DNA of 64,000 bases. Source: Orientallactaga sibirica. Lineage: Eukaryota; Chordata; Mammalia; Rodentia; Dipodidae. The notes under the pieces are model-generated. The model ran no database searches and was not told the DNA's origin. It saw only the letters and a list, made by a program, of their open reading frames with translations. Both the position numbers and the translations under genes were made by a program. The stretch is from assembly GCA_036365145.1 (NCBI GenBank), contig JAEOAD010000048.1, forward strand, positions 12,286,501 to 12,350,500. The letters are read 5' to 3'. Below, one piece after another: positions 54,331 through 64,000 of this stretch (within the stretch, counting starts at the first letter, position 1; each line of letters begins with the position of its first letter).

Positions 54331-54415
54331 GCATATGTATAATTTTTTTTTAAGGATTAAGGAAATAGATACATCTAAACACCTGGTACAATTCCTTCCC
54401 TATAATAAAGGTTGA

Positions 54416-54649
54416 GGTGCTGGAGAGATGGTTTGGCAGTTAAGGTGCCTGCCTACCAAGCCTAAGAATGCCTGTTCAATTCTCCAGGTCCCACATTTAG
54501 CCAGATTCAAAGTGATGCAAGGGCACAATGATGCACTTGCCCACAAGGGGGTGCAAGCATCTGGAGTTCATTCACAGTGGCTGAGAGGCCACTGGCATGC
54601 CCATTCTATATTTCTCTCTTTGTCTCTCTCAAATAAAATAAATAAATAA
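54416..54649 (+). mobile_element. DIP SINE, long form, with TSD
   Basis: Target ataaaggttga (54405-54415) and again (54650-54660). CTCF-like cccacaagggggtgca at 54540-54555. Confidence 0.95.
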
Positions 54650-54814
54650 ATAAAGGTTGACCATTTTGAGGTCATGAGTTATTTTCCTGGATTATCAGTT
54701 TAAGATTCCTTAGAAAGAAAATAATATAGGCATTTAGTATTTTATTACATTAATTTAAAAGAACAATGTTTATTAGAGGTGTTATGCAATAATAGTTAGG
54801 AATACTGGTTTTAT

Positions 54815-55274
54815 ATATTAATGCTACTCTCACTTTTGGTTAGAGAAGCCTCTCTTTTCAGATGGTGGTGACCTTGGGATGACTCAGAAGGCACCATGGT
54901 GCTGAGGAGAAGTGACAAAGGAGTGCTCAGCACTGAAACATCTCTATCACACCTTCCAAGGCTCAGGGTCCATTGAGGAAGAGATGGCTGGAAGAATGTG
55001 AGAGCCAAAGAAAAGGTAGGACACCTTACAATGAGCTCCTCCAGACACAAAATGGCCTGGATATCCATGACCTCACAGTGCCTGGCACTACCTACACAAG
55101 ACCCTCATAATAGGATGAAAAGATCATGACATCCAAATACAAGAAAGACTGATTGAGAGGGGGAAGGGATATGATGAAGGGTGTATTTGTGGAGGGGAAA
55201 GTGGGGAGGGGAGGGAATTATTATGGTTTATTGTCTATAATTATGGAAATTGTCAATAAAAATTTTTTAAAAGA
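54815..55274 (+). mobile_element. L1 3' end
   Basis: Clearest copy: 'gctactctcacttttggttag', 'atccatgacctcacagtgcc', 'gatatgatgaaggg', 'atggtttattgtctataattatgg', 'gtcaataaaaattttttaa' tail. Confidence 0.85.
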
Positions 55275-55509
55275 GGGCTGGAGAGATGGCTTAGCTGTTA
55301 AGGCACTTGCCTGCAAAGCCAAAGAACCTTAGTTCAATTCCCCAGGACCCACATAAGCCAGATGCACAAGGGGGCACATGCATCTGGGGTTCGTTAGCAG
55401 TGGCTGGAGGCCCTGGCACACCCGTTCTCCCTCTCTCTGTCTCTCTTTGTGACTCTCTTTCTCTCTTCAAATAAATAAATAAAAATAAAAAATATTTTTT
55501 TTAAAAAAT
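55275..55509 (+). mobile_element. DIP SINE, short form
   Basis: Follows the L1 A-rich tail. Complete. Confidence 0.93.
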
Positions 55510-55510
55510 A

Positions 55511-55766
55511 GGGCTGGAGAGATGGCTTAGCGGTTAAGGTGCCTGCCTGCTAAGCCCTTAACACCGATTCCAATCTCCAGGTCCCACGTTTAGCCAGATG
55601 CAAAGTGATGCAAGGGCACAATGCCACACTTGGCCACGAGGGAGTGCACGCATCTGGATTTCATTCACAGCAGCTGAGAGACTGCTGGCACGCCCATCTC
55701 TATCTGTCTCCCTCTCCCTCTCTCTCTGTCTCTCTCTGTGTCTCTCAAAAAAAAAAATTTTTTTAA
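55511..55766 (+). mobile_element. DIP SINE, long form
   Basis: Follows the previous tail. Extra segment reads ggccacgagggagtgc, so the CTCF-like core is degraded. Confidence 0.93.
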
Positions 55767-56127
55767 ATATATGAGTTTGCTTCATAATGTCCATAATTTA
55801 TTTTTAAATAGTTGTGGACATTGGGAAAAATAGAATTGTGAGTTTTTACTAGTCTCTGTTCTAGAGGCATTGAGTTGCTGTTATAGAAACTCCATCATCC
55901 AGAGTGGTGACCCGGATTTCTACCAGAAAACATCACCTCTTCCATCAGCTGAGACTTTGAAACTTTGCATGCGAGCGACAGAAATGGGTTTTGACGAATA
56001 AAATGAGACACTCGTTATCAGCATGATGATACAAGAAAGTGGGCTCTCGGGTGAAATTCAAAACAGGTTAGAAACTATTGTCAAGCTTTTCCTCACCCAC
56101 GCATGATCAACCCACAGAAACCAGGTG
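55767..56127. other. No gene seen
   Basis: Unassigned sequence. Confidence 0.4.
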
Positions 56128-56173
56128 AGGGCTAGGGGGATGGCTCAGCAGTTAAAGGCACTTGCTTGCACAC
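56128..56173 (+). mobile_element. DIP SINE head fragment
   Basis: 'gggctagggggatggctcag..gttaaaggcacttgc' only. It stops where LTR text begins. Confidence 0.75.
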
Positions 56174-56179
56174 TTGTGG

Positions 56180-56356
56180 AACTCGAGGAGGAACTCATAT
56201 ACTTTGTATATCTTTAGACTGGAATCTCAAATCCACCACCACACCTTAGGGCTAGGCCCTAAGATCCACCTCCGCCAGCCAGGTGGTTGCAAGATCCAAA
56301 CTACAAACTAATAAAACACTGGATACGTTGGGGGGGGGATCTATTCAGACTACCAC
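56180..56356 (-). mobile_element. MT-like LTR fragment
   Basis: 'atctttagactggaatctcaaatcc', 'gccaggtggttgc', 'ctaataaaacactgg', 'atctattcagactaccaca' end: the 5' half of the family at 13182-13628, reversed. Confidence 0.85.
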
Positions 56357-56878
56357 AAATAGCATCTGTGATTCCTTCTCCAGTCTAAAAAAAAGCAAGC
56401 ACTGAGTTATCAGAAGTCTTGCTGATGGTCTTTTAAAAACTTTAAAAAAAAAAAAAAACAGAACAATGGGAAGAGTTTTAAGAGTCATAAATAATGTTAG
56501 TTTTTTTTTAAAAGCGTTTCCTCAAGGTCAAGCTCTGGGCTCAGCATTTATTTGCCACGTTTCATAACTTGTCAGCTGGGACTCCTTCACTGAGGTAAAG
56601 TGGATCAATCTAGAAAAGCACACAAGTCGTTCTCAACTTCTTCGTGACCCACTTTCTTGCTCGGTCTCGCCTCTCCACTTAATTTTTCAGTAACAGCCCC
56701 CCACTACCACCACCACAAGGAATGAATGGAGGCAGGAAAGTCATGAGAGTGGAGGGGTAGACTTTGAAATCAAGAATTCAACAAGGTGAGGGTCTAACAT
56801 TAGCTCTGCTTTCTGTGGTCCCATTAAGTCAGATGATTGAGACACTAGAGCCATCATGAGATTGTGGCTCTTTTACAC
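56357..56878. other. No gene seen
   Basis: Unassigned sequence with an A run near 56443-56458. Confidence 0.4.
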
Positions 56879-56905
56879 CACACACACACACACACACACA
56901 CACAC
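56879..56905 (+). repeat. (CA)n microsatellite
   Basis: About 13 CA units. Confidence 0.96.
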
Positions 56906-57226
56906 TTTCTTACAGCCCTTCTCCCTAGCCCGAAGCTAGAAACTCCAAATATCATCAAACCTTATGCGTCAGTCCTGGCTGATTGGCTGGTAAATTTAAC
57001 TGTTAACCAGGACGCATTGAGTTTGTTCAGGCTACTGTGATAAAACACCACAGATGTATAAACAACCGCAGTTTATTTCGGACAGTTCTGGAGGCTGTGA
57101 AGTCCAAGATCAAAGAACTGACGTTGTGGCGTCTGTTTACCCCCTGGGCATCTACTATGCTTTCTCCCAGGGTCCTTGCGTGGTGGATGGGATAGAACAG
57201 GCAGCATTGACCTTGTTATTTTATTT

Positions 57227-57429
57227 CATTTTATTATTTATTTGAAAGAGACTCAGGGAGGTAGAGAGAGAGAGAAAGAATAGGTGTGCCAGGGCCTCCA
57301 GCCACTGCAAACAAACTCCAAATGCACGCACCACCTTGTGCATCTGGCTTTATGTGGGTACATGGGAATCAAACCTGGGCTCTTAAGCTTCAGGCAAGCA
57401 CCTTAACCGCTGAGCCATCTCTCCAGCCC
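57227..57429 (-). mobile_element. DIP SINE, short form, inside the LTR
   Basis: Reversed copy ending 'catctctccagccct'. A target like gttatttt flanks it. Confidence 0.93.
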
Positions 57430-57444
57430 TGAGTCCGTTATTTT

Positions 57445-57641
57445 GTTTTTGTTTTTGTTTGTTTCGTTTTTGTTTTGTTTTTTGTTGTGGTTGTTTTTTG
57501 TTTTTTGAGGTAGGGTTTCACTCTGGTCCAGGCTGACCTGGAATTAACTATGTAGTCTCAGGGTGGCCTCAAACTCACAGCAATCCTCCTATCTCTGCTT
57601 TCCAAGTGCTGGGATTAAAGGCATACGTCACCACACCCAGT
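57445..57641 (-). mobile_element. B1 SINE inside the LTR
   Basis: (GTTTT)n tail then reversed B1 'gaggtagggtttcactctgg' to 'caccacacccag'. Confidence 0.94.
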
Positions 57642-57775
57642 TTTTGTTTTGTTTTTGAGGTAGGGTCTCGCTCTAGCCCAGGCTGACCTGGAATTTACTA
57701 TGTAGACTCAGCGTGGCCTTGAACTCACAGCGATCCTCCTACCACTGCCTCCCGAGTGCGCCACCAAGCCCGGCC
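57642..57775 (-). mobile_element. B1 SINE inside the LTR, second
   Basis: 'gaggtagggtctcgctctag' to 'gcgccaccaagcccggc'. The 'ctgggattaaagg' block is deleted. Confidence 0.94.
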
Positions 57776-57925
57776 CTGAGTCTGGTTTTATAAGGCACTC
57801 TTCCCTTCATGCGGACTCGACCGCTCATAGGCCCTGCCTCCATGTACTATCACCTTGAAGACTGGCATCTCAGTATAAAAGTTTGGGGAGGGGGCATAAC
57901 CATTTCAGATTGTAGCCAGGACAGG

Positions 57926-58554
57926 GAGGGAGGACAGGATTGGTGTGCATGGCCTCCTGATTCCCGGAAGGACTAGACATTTCCGGGCAGTCATTGTGAC
58001 CTCATTCTAGTTGCACAGTGCTGACCTTGATCTCCAAATGTATATACATCAGAGGAATGGTGCACCAAACGTCCATTCTTTTGCTGTCTTGTTGATTTGG
58101 CTGAGAACTTATGAGTTTAAATTCCAATAAGGCTTCTATTTCATTGTGTTTCTGCCGTGAGTTCCAATCTATTAATAGTAAGCCTATATTTGCTATTTAG
58201 GCCAATTTCCATTAACATTTGTTTCCAGAAATTGTAAGAGAAAAGCAGAGTTCTTTCCCTTTCAGTGAATTATCTGACTTTTTTTTTTTTTTTTTTTTTG
58301 GGAAGCCTCTCCTGCTTTCTTTCAAGCCAAGTGAAGTGTGTCCCCTTGCAGGGCTGCAGTCAGTTCTAATCTGCATGCTTCACTCACACTGTGTGCTACC
58401 TACCAGCACAATCTAAGGGCTTAGCAAGAAAAGAGGAGGCTCCACTTCTCTCCGGATCCTAGTGTGTTGCTGTGCCTGCCAAGGTAAGTTTTTAATTTGG
58501 ATAGCACAAATGAAGAGAAAACCCTCTTAAACATTTTAACAAGAATAACCCCCT
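57926..58554. other. No gene seen
   Basis: Unassigned sequence with a T run near 58279-58299. There is no B1 body after the T run. Confidence 0.4.
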
Positions 58555-58805
58555 AGGCTGGAGAGATGGCTTAGCAGTTAGGGCTCTTGCTTGCGAAGCC
58601 AAAGGACCCAGGTTCGATTTCCCAGTATCCACGTAAGCTAGATGCACAAGAGGGTACATGAGTCTGGAGTTTGTTTGCAGTGGCTGGAGGCCCTGGTGTG
58701 CCCATTCTCTCTCTCTGTCTGTTTCCTCTCTTCCTGTCTCTCTCTCTGCTTGAAAATAAATAAATAATAATTTTTAAAAGGCAATGTGAGAATGTTTCCT
58801 GTTTA
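58555..58805 (+). mobile_element. DIP SINE with extra 3' sequence
   Basis: After the normal tail (about 58780) come about 25 bases of other sequence (ggcaatgtgagaatg..) and a second A run before the target returns (agaataacccc at 58541 and 58810). Confidence 0.92.
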
Positions 58806-58999
58806 AAAAAGAATAACCCCTGAGCCAATTTGCAATTGAGTGCATGGCTTTCTAGTAATTTCATTTATACAACAGCTCCACAAACTGTTTTGCTTTCCAT
58901 ATCCAGATACCCATAGTCCCTAGGGCGACCATAAAAATGATATTTTAATAACGTGCCACATCTGTATTAAGGAAATTGAGGTTTTCAAAGAGCTGGGTA

Positions 59000-59230
59000 T
59001 TTTTTTTTATTTTAAAGAGAGAGAGAGTGACAGAGAAAGAGATAGAATTGGTATGTTAGGACCTCAGTCACTGCAATTGAATGCCAGACGCTTGCGCCAC
59101 CTAGTGGGCACGTGCAACCTTGCACTTGCTTCACCTTTGTGCATCTGGCTTACGTGGGATCTGAAGAGTTGAACATGGGTCCTTAGGTTTTGCAGGCAAG
59201 TGCCTTAACTGCTAAGCCATCTCTCCAGCC
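59000..59230 (-). mobile_element. DIP SINE, long form
   Basis: Extra segment cgccacctagtgggca at 59095-59110, the same variant as at 35445. Ends 'catctctccagcc'. Confidence 0.94.
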
Positions 59231-59516
59231 TAAAGAGTTATTTTTTACCCCTCCATGTAAGTAAGGTTAGAGTAGGTCTGGGATTTTAGAATCAGCACCT
59301 TCTATTATGGTCATTTCTAGACCCTCTGACCTGAGCTGGGAGGAAAACAGTTCTTTCCTCCCATCCAGCATCTGCTGAGCCAAAACGAGACATGAAAGCC
59401 CAGCTTTCCAAGATCTGGACAACATGGCTCCAGTGAAATCCCCACCTCTAGAGCCAGACAGTCCATGCAACACAGTGCAATATCCTTCCCTTGATACTTT
59501 TCCACACGAAGGCCTT
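59231..59516. other. No gene seen
   Basis: Unassigned sequence. Confidence 0.4.
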
Positions 59517-59531
59517 AAAACTTCTCCTTTC

Positions 59532-59711
59532 GAGATGGCTTAGCAGTTAAGGTGTTTGTCTGCAAAGCCAAAGGATCCCAGTTCAATTCTCCAGGACCCA
59601 CTTAAGCCAGATGCATGAGGGGCACATTCGCACCCATTCTCTCTCTCTCATTCTCTCTCTGCCTCTCTCTCTCTCTCTCTCTCAAATAAATAAATAAATA
59701 AAATATATTTT
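59532..59711 (+). mobile_element. DIP SINE, 5' truncated, perfect TSD
   Basis: Begins 'gagatggcttagcag', missing about eight head bases and a middle part. TSD aaaacttctcctttc at 59517-59531 and 59712-59726. Confidence 0.94.
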
Positions 59712-59726
59712 AAAACTTCTCCTTTC

Positions 59727-60040
59727 TCATGGTGGGTGGTTCAGAGCCTCCCCCTCTCTTCCTTGCTCCAAACCCTACCACTCCCTTGCTGGCATTAATA
59801 AGATTTTAGGCCCAAAGAAACAATGTGCCTCAGTGGCTACCTGAATTCTGAACCTAACAACCAGCTTATAATGTTTTTTTTTTTTAATAGCAGCCTGCAT
59901 CGGCTTAGTATGGGGAGGAAATATTATAGCATAGAATGCAGTATATAGATTCTTAGTATGAAAATTCCATGTTCATCAATCAGCATGGAGGGGAGACAGG
60001 AGTTCACTATAGTTCTCAGCCTCATCTCTTCCTTCTTTGT
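59727..60040. other. No gene seen
   Basis: Unassigned sequence. Confidence 0.4.
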
Positions 60041-60210
60041 ACTTTTTTTTGTTTGTTTGTTTGGTTGGTTTGGGGAGGTAGAGTCTCACTCTAGCCCAGG
60101 CTGACCTGGAATTCACTATGTAGTCTCAGGGTGGCCTCGAACTCACAGCGACCCTCCTACTCTGCCTCACAAGTGCTGGGATTAAAGGCATGCACCACCA
60201 CGCCCAGCTA
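60041..60210 (-). mobile_element. B1 SINE
   Basis: (GTTT)n tail, then reversed B1 ending 'ccaccacgcccagct'. Confidence 0.95.
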
Positions 60211-60314
60211 TTTGTCCTTTTTTCCCATGGGGATAGAAAAAAGTCTAAGAAGCCTACTGTATGGAGGAGGAGGGCACTCTGCTTCTTCCATCATGAAATT
60301 CTCTCCCAGGTGGT

Positions 60315-60317
<3 letters not shown>

Positions 60318-60368
<51 letters not shown>
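60318..60368 (+). repeat. (CA)n microsatellite
   Basis: About 24 CA units. Confidence 0.97.
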
Positions 60369-60371
<3 letters not shown>

Positions 60372-60913
60372 CCCACTTCTGCCCAGGAATATCACTTCTG
60401 CCCACAATATCACTTTGGCTCCTCTGAGCCTGGAAGACAAGTGAGGGAGATAGCGTCCTGCAGGGACCCACCAATCCAAACACTCGTACAATGCCTTCTC
60501 TGGAGTGTGAGCAGGACCAGAGCGTGATTTGACTCCTATCACTTCCTTGCCTTACAAGGGAAGGGTGAAGAGAATTTACAAATGTACTTTAAAGGTCCCT
60601 AATCAGTTGACTTGAAGCTAATCAAGGGTGAACTGACTGCTGGGTAAGATGATGGACTAAAAGCTACTGAGTGAAGGAGAAAGGTTATAAGAAGAAGAAG
60701 AAAAAAAAATAGAACCGATTCCAAAGAAAGGACATTGCAAGGGAAAGAAACCATGCCAAGCACAGCTCCAGCTATGCGAGCCTCCCAGTGGGGGAGGAGA
60801 AGCAAAAGCCTCATTTAAGGTAAGCCAGACATCCCTTTTGGGAGTCTTACCCATGGGACAAGCCCACAGCTCCAAGACTCAAGTCCAGTTGCAAGTCTTG
60901 CTGAGACAGTGAC
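60369..60913. other. No gene seen
   Basis: Unassigned sequence with an (AGA)n run near 60690-60708. Confidence 0.4.
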
Positions 60914-61078
60914 CTTTTTTTTGTTTGTTTGTTTGGTTTGGTTTTTCGAGGTAGGGTCTCGCTCTAGCCCAGGTTGACCTGGAATTTACTCTGTAGTCTC
61001 AGGGTGGCCTCGAACTCATGGCGCTCCTCCTCCCTCTGCCTCCCCAGTGCTGGGATTAAAGGCGTGCGCCACCTCGGG
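60914..61078 (-). mobile_element. B1 SINE
   Basis: (GTTT)n tail, then reversed B1 to 'ggcgtgcgccacctcggg'. Confidence 0.94.
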
Positions 61079-61639
61079 TCAGTGGGGGGAGGAGTTGTTC
61101 CAGCTCAGATGGCTGTAGTCGGGCATCAGCTTAAAAGGAAACTGTTTAAACCTGAGCTGCCCCGGTGGGCTAAGAAAAGGCACAATCACAATTCAGGGAG
61201 CCAAATTTGAATCTTCCGCAGCCTCCGGATGAGAGATGATCCTGGAAAGCAATGGTGGAGAGCAAAATGGATGGACACCGACAAGCCAAAAAGTAAAATA
61301 TGTGGGGGAAAGTGGCCCTGCACGCTGCGGCTCGTCGACTGAGACTCACCATGCTATCTGATATCCCTGAGTCTTGAGCTCAGGATGCTGATTCACCTCT
61401 GGAGCCACCTACCAGCTGTGAGGTTCAGTGCTGTAAAGTCCTGGAGCTCCAAAGCTCTAGAGGGATAATTTACATTCACAGTCACATCCACCCATCCGGG
61501 CAATTAATGCTTAGTGGATTTGAAACTATGAAGGCAGGCGTACAGCTCTCACGGGTACAGATCTCAGTGCTGCGGTCGATTCCCCAAGCCCTTGATACAG
61601 ATTAGGGCAGGAACCGACTCACCGAAACACAGATGCCAC
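61079..61639. other. No gene seen
   Basis: Unique-looking sequence. Confidence 0.4.
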
Positions 61640-62023
61640 CTTGCCGGCCCCGGCGGGACTAGAACTCACATCTGATTCCGTCTCCTCCAAGATGGCTGCA
61701 AGCAACAACTCCTGCGTCAACTTCCTGTTTCTTTCTCAACTTTTTCCAGGCTTTAGCACCTGTGGACTGACACTTCCTGAGTCAGTCTCTTGAGCCCACC
61801 AACAAATCAGGTCCCTCCCTTGCATACGAGTCATTCTAACTGGATGCCTGATTCCAGACCTGAGCCATGTGTAAGCCCTAACCCTTCTTCTCTGCCCTTA
61901 ACCTCTTTATAGCCTCCTTCTCTCCTCTATGGTAGATTTTCTCTTTCCCCCTTAGCTCTCCTTAAGATAAAATTCATAATTTACCGTCTTTGGAGTCTGC
62001 ATTCTCAATTCTTCGTTAACACG
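61640..62023 (+). mobile_element. Possible ERV LTR
   Basis: Begins near tgccaccttgcc and ends near ttcgttaaca, with a 'gataaaattcat' signal followed by a T-rich 'ctttggagtctgcattctc' end, as in the R-U5 part of an LTR. Ends and class are uncertain and no TSD is clear. Confidence 0.35.
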
Positions 62024-62990
62024 GATAAGGTCCTGAGGCTTGCGAGCTGCTGACGTGGGAATTCTGATTCCACAGAGCTCTCTCCCACATGCACACCCCC
62101 TCCTCTGCCAATGATCTCAGGAGACACCCCTTCGCTAGAACACTGACCACCTCAGCATATAAACTGGGGAGTGTTGGGAGAGTTGGGGACGCCTGCTCAG
62201 CTCAGAGTCACAAAGCTGTGTGGCCAGTTGGAGGTACCTGGTAGTGCTAAGAAGAGACGCTATTAAAGTGAAGGCAGCTCTAGTAGACATCAGACAGAGT
62301 TAGGACCAGTACAAATCATAGGAAAGATAAGAGTTCACGAATTCAGTTAACCCCACCTTGTGCATATAACTGACAGTCTCCTGTCTGCAGCATCCCACAA
62401 GGGGCCTGATGATTCAGGCCTCAGACCACGCCAGGCTCTGGGTTCCATTAGCTCTACTTCCAGGGGGGAATTCAGAGACACCCCGGGGGAGGTTCAGATC
62501 CGTCCTGAGATTGAAACCATTGTGGTACTCAGCCGGGGATGGCAGGGCCCGTGTGTTACTAGGCACCTCAGTTAGGAGCCTGGTCCAGACCCTGTGATTC
62601 CCAGTGAAAGCTGCCTTTCCTCCATTGAGTGTCCTGGATGCTTGACTAGACTCTGCATCATCTAAGTGGTATATTTTGTGCCAAGTGGCACCTGGGATGG
62701 CATCAGTTGAGTCACTACAAATCTGTCTACAATATGGGATGTACTTTAGTAAACACAGCCAGCAAGTAATTCATGATTCATCTATTTATTTGTTCATTTC
62801 TTCCACCAACACATGATGGCATCTGTGATGGGCTTGGCATTCATTAGCTTAGGCTCTAATAAAGAACCACAGCACATTTTAAGCTTCATGATATAGCAAA
62901 GGTGGAGCGCAATGCTGATGTATCAAGACACAAACCTAGTCCAAATAGGGTGTTTGGAGGAACGACCTTCATCAACCAAAGTGTCTTAAA
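62024..62990. other. Unique sequence, no gene seen
   Basis: About 1 kb with no recognised repeat. A TATA-like catataaact lies near 62157. No open frame is recognisable. Confidence 0.4.
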
Positions 62991-63600
62991 GGGTCTGGAG
63001 AGCTGGCTCAGCAGTTAAGGCGCTTGCCTGCAGAGCCTAACAACCTGAATTCAATTCCCCAGTAGCCATGTAAAGCCAGATGCACAAAATGGCACATGCA
63101 TCTGGAGTTCGTTTGCAGCAGCTGGAGGCCTTGGTGTGGCCGTTTGAATAGATGGCCCCCAATATATTCAGTGTTTTATTAGTTTGTAGTTTGTACCTGC
63201 AGCCACCTGGCTGGAAGCAGTGTCACTGGGTGGATCTTAAGGTGTGGTGGTGGGTTTAGGATTTCAATCTAAAGATATGCAAAGTGTACCTAGCTGGAGT
63301 TCCTGAGGTGTGCTGTGCTGTGTGGCTTTTGGTTTTGGGCTTTTGGCTTTCTCTCTCTCTTTGCCTGGTCCTTTAAGAGGGGGCCAACTTCTTCTATCAT
63401 TGTGGAACTTCCCCTGGATCTGTAAGCTTCAATAAATCCCTTCCTCCATAACTGTGCTTGGTCTGGAAGTTCATCTCAGCCAACCTGAAGCTGTGTGCTA
63501 TACCTGGCATGCCCATTCTCTGTCTGTCTCTCTTCTCTCTTTCTATCTCTCTCTCTCTCTCTTGGATTGCAAATAAATAAATAAGTATTCTTTTAAAAGA
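62991..63600 (+). mobile_element. DIP SINE split by an LTR
   Basis: Head and body at 62991-63132. The remainder ('ggcatgcccattctctg' to tail) at 63503-63600. Confidence 0.94.
63133..63502 (+). mobile_element. Young MT-like LTR nested in a SINE
   Basis: Begins TGTGGCCGTTTGAATAG and ends GTGTGCTATA. Same order as 13182-13628, including 'cagccacctggctgga', 'ggtgtggtggtgggttt' and 'aataaatcccttcctcc'. Its insertion is later than the SINE. Confidence 0.92.
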
Positions 63601-64000
63601 GAGAGCCTTAAGGAAGCCAGTACCCATAGGATGGATATTCTATTTTTTTAGTCATCATTTAGGTTGATGAAAACACACTAATGGGTGACACAAAAAATGT
63701 ACTCCCCCAACCTGAGCCATCAGTCTATGCATTTTATTTTAGGAAAACATATGTTTGGCCACAAAACATCTTCAGAGAGCAAGATAAGTCAGAATAATAA
63801 ATCCTGGGCCGCTGCCATGTTCAAGGGGTGGAGCTGACGTGAAATTGTTTTCTTCCCGGAAAAGCAAGTTTAACTGAAGCCATGGAGCCCAGATGCTCTT
63901 AGATTTACAGCTATGTGCAGCTAAAGAGGAGCAGAATCCTTTAACGGGCTGAGTTATGACTCCCGCGTATTGATTTGGTGAGCACGCCGGCCCTGTCTTC
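63601..64000. other. Unique sequence, no gene seen
   Basis: No recognised repeat to the window edge. Possibly the flank of something beyond the window. Confidence 0.4.

Larger units (their letters stand above)
57018..57925 (-). mobile_element. MST/MLT1-like LTR split by three SINEs
   Basis: 'gtttgttcaggctactgtgat', 'tttcggacagttctggaggctg', 'agtccaagatcaaag' on the left, and 'ttttataaggcactcttccc', 'catgcggactcgacc' and 'aaccatttcagattgtagcc' on the right, give a clear reversed MaLR LTR. Confidence 0.88.

Noticed and set aside
58279..58310. T tract considered as the tail of a reversed B1
   Set aside because: The sequence after it (gggaagcctctcc) is not B1.

Overview
The window is nuclear DNA of a rodent, and I found no gene in it that I can support. 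Two young SINE families dominate. One is a tRNA-derived element of the B2 superfamily: a head with a TGGCTYAGCGGTTAAGG A box, a GGTTCGATTCC B box, a pyrimidine-rich stretch and an (AAATA)n tail. The other is a monomeric 7SL-derived B1 (GGTGGCGCACGCCTTTAATCCCAGCAC). From memory, this pairing fits the jerboa and jumping-mouse lineage (Dipodoidea, where the B2-superfamily element is called DIP). I have not compared it with any database. Initiator methionines of long open frames here are often not ATG, most frames fall inside repeats, and none looks like a known protein. The DNA is best read as intergenic or deep intronic.

Layout. 0-12 kb: SINEs inserted into old L1 ORF2 and 3'-end fragments, ERVL-MaLR LTRs and a hAT-like DNA transposon relic. 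12-14 kb: microsatellites and a full-length MT-like LTR. 14-16.3 kb: SINE cluster. 16.3-20.4 kb: a repeat-poor stretch with MIR relics, two weak coding candidates (a minus-strand frame with one membrane segment, and a possible 38-codon terminal exon) and a strong CTCF-like motif. 20.4-26.3 kb: SINEs and LTRs, ending in a remarkable chain of four SINEs at one target site. 26.3-37.9 kb: dense nested LTRs and SINEs. 37.9-40.1 kb: a repeat-poor island. 40.96-48.33 kb: a direct tandem duplication of about 3.68 kb, the copies about 99 percent alike, each carrying a strong CTCF-like motif, a MIR, an L1 3' end and three SINEs. 48.3-61 kb: SINEs, L1 3' ends and an MST-like LTR split by three SINEs. 61-63 kb: mostly unique sequence with a possible ERV LTR. 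63-64 kb: a SINE split by a young LTR, then unique sequence.

The main points of interest are structural: the recent tandem duplication and its CTCF-like motif, repeated SINE insertion into the same short target, a long SINE subfamily whose extra segment resembles a CTCF site, and an MT-like LTR family with four copies here. In the entries, 'DIP' means the B2-superfamily SINE. 'Short' and 'long' forms differ by about 30 bases after the GCCAGATGCA block. TSD means target-site duplication.
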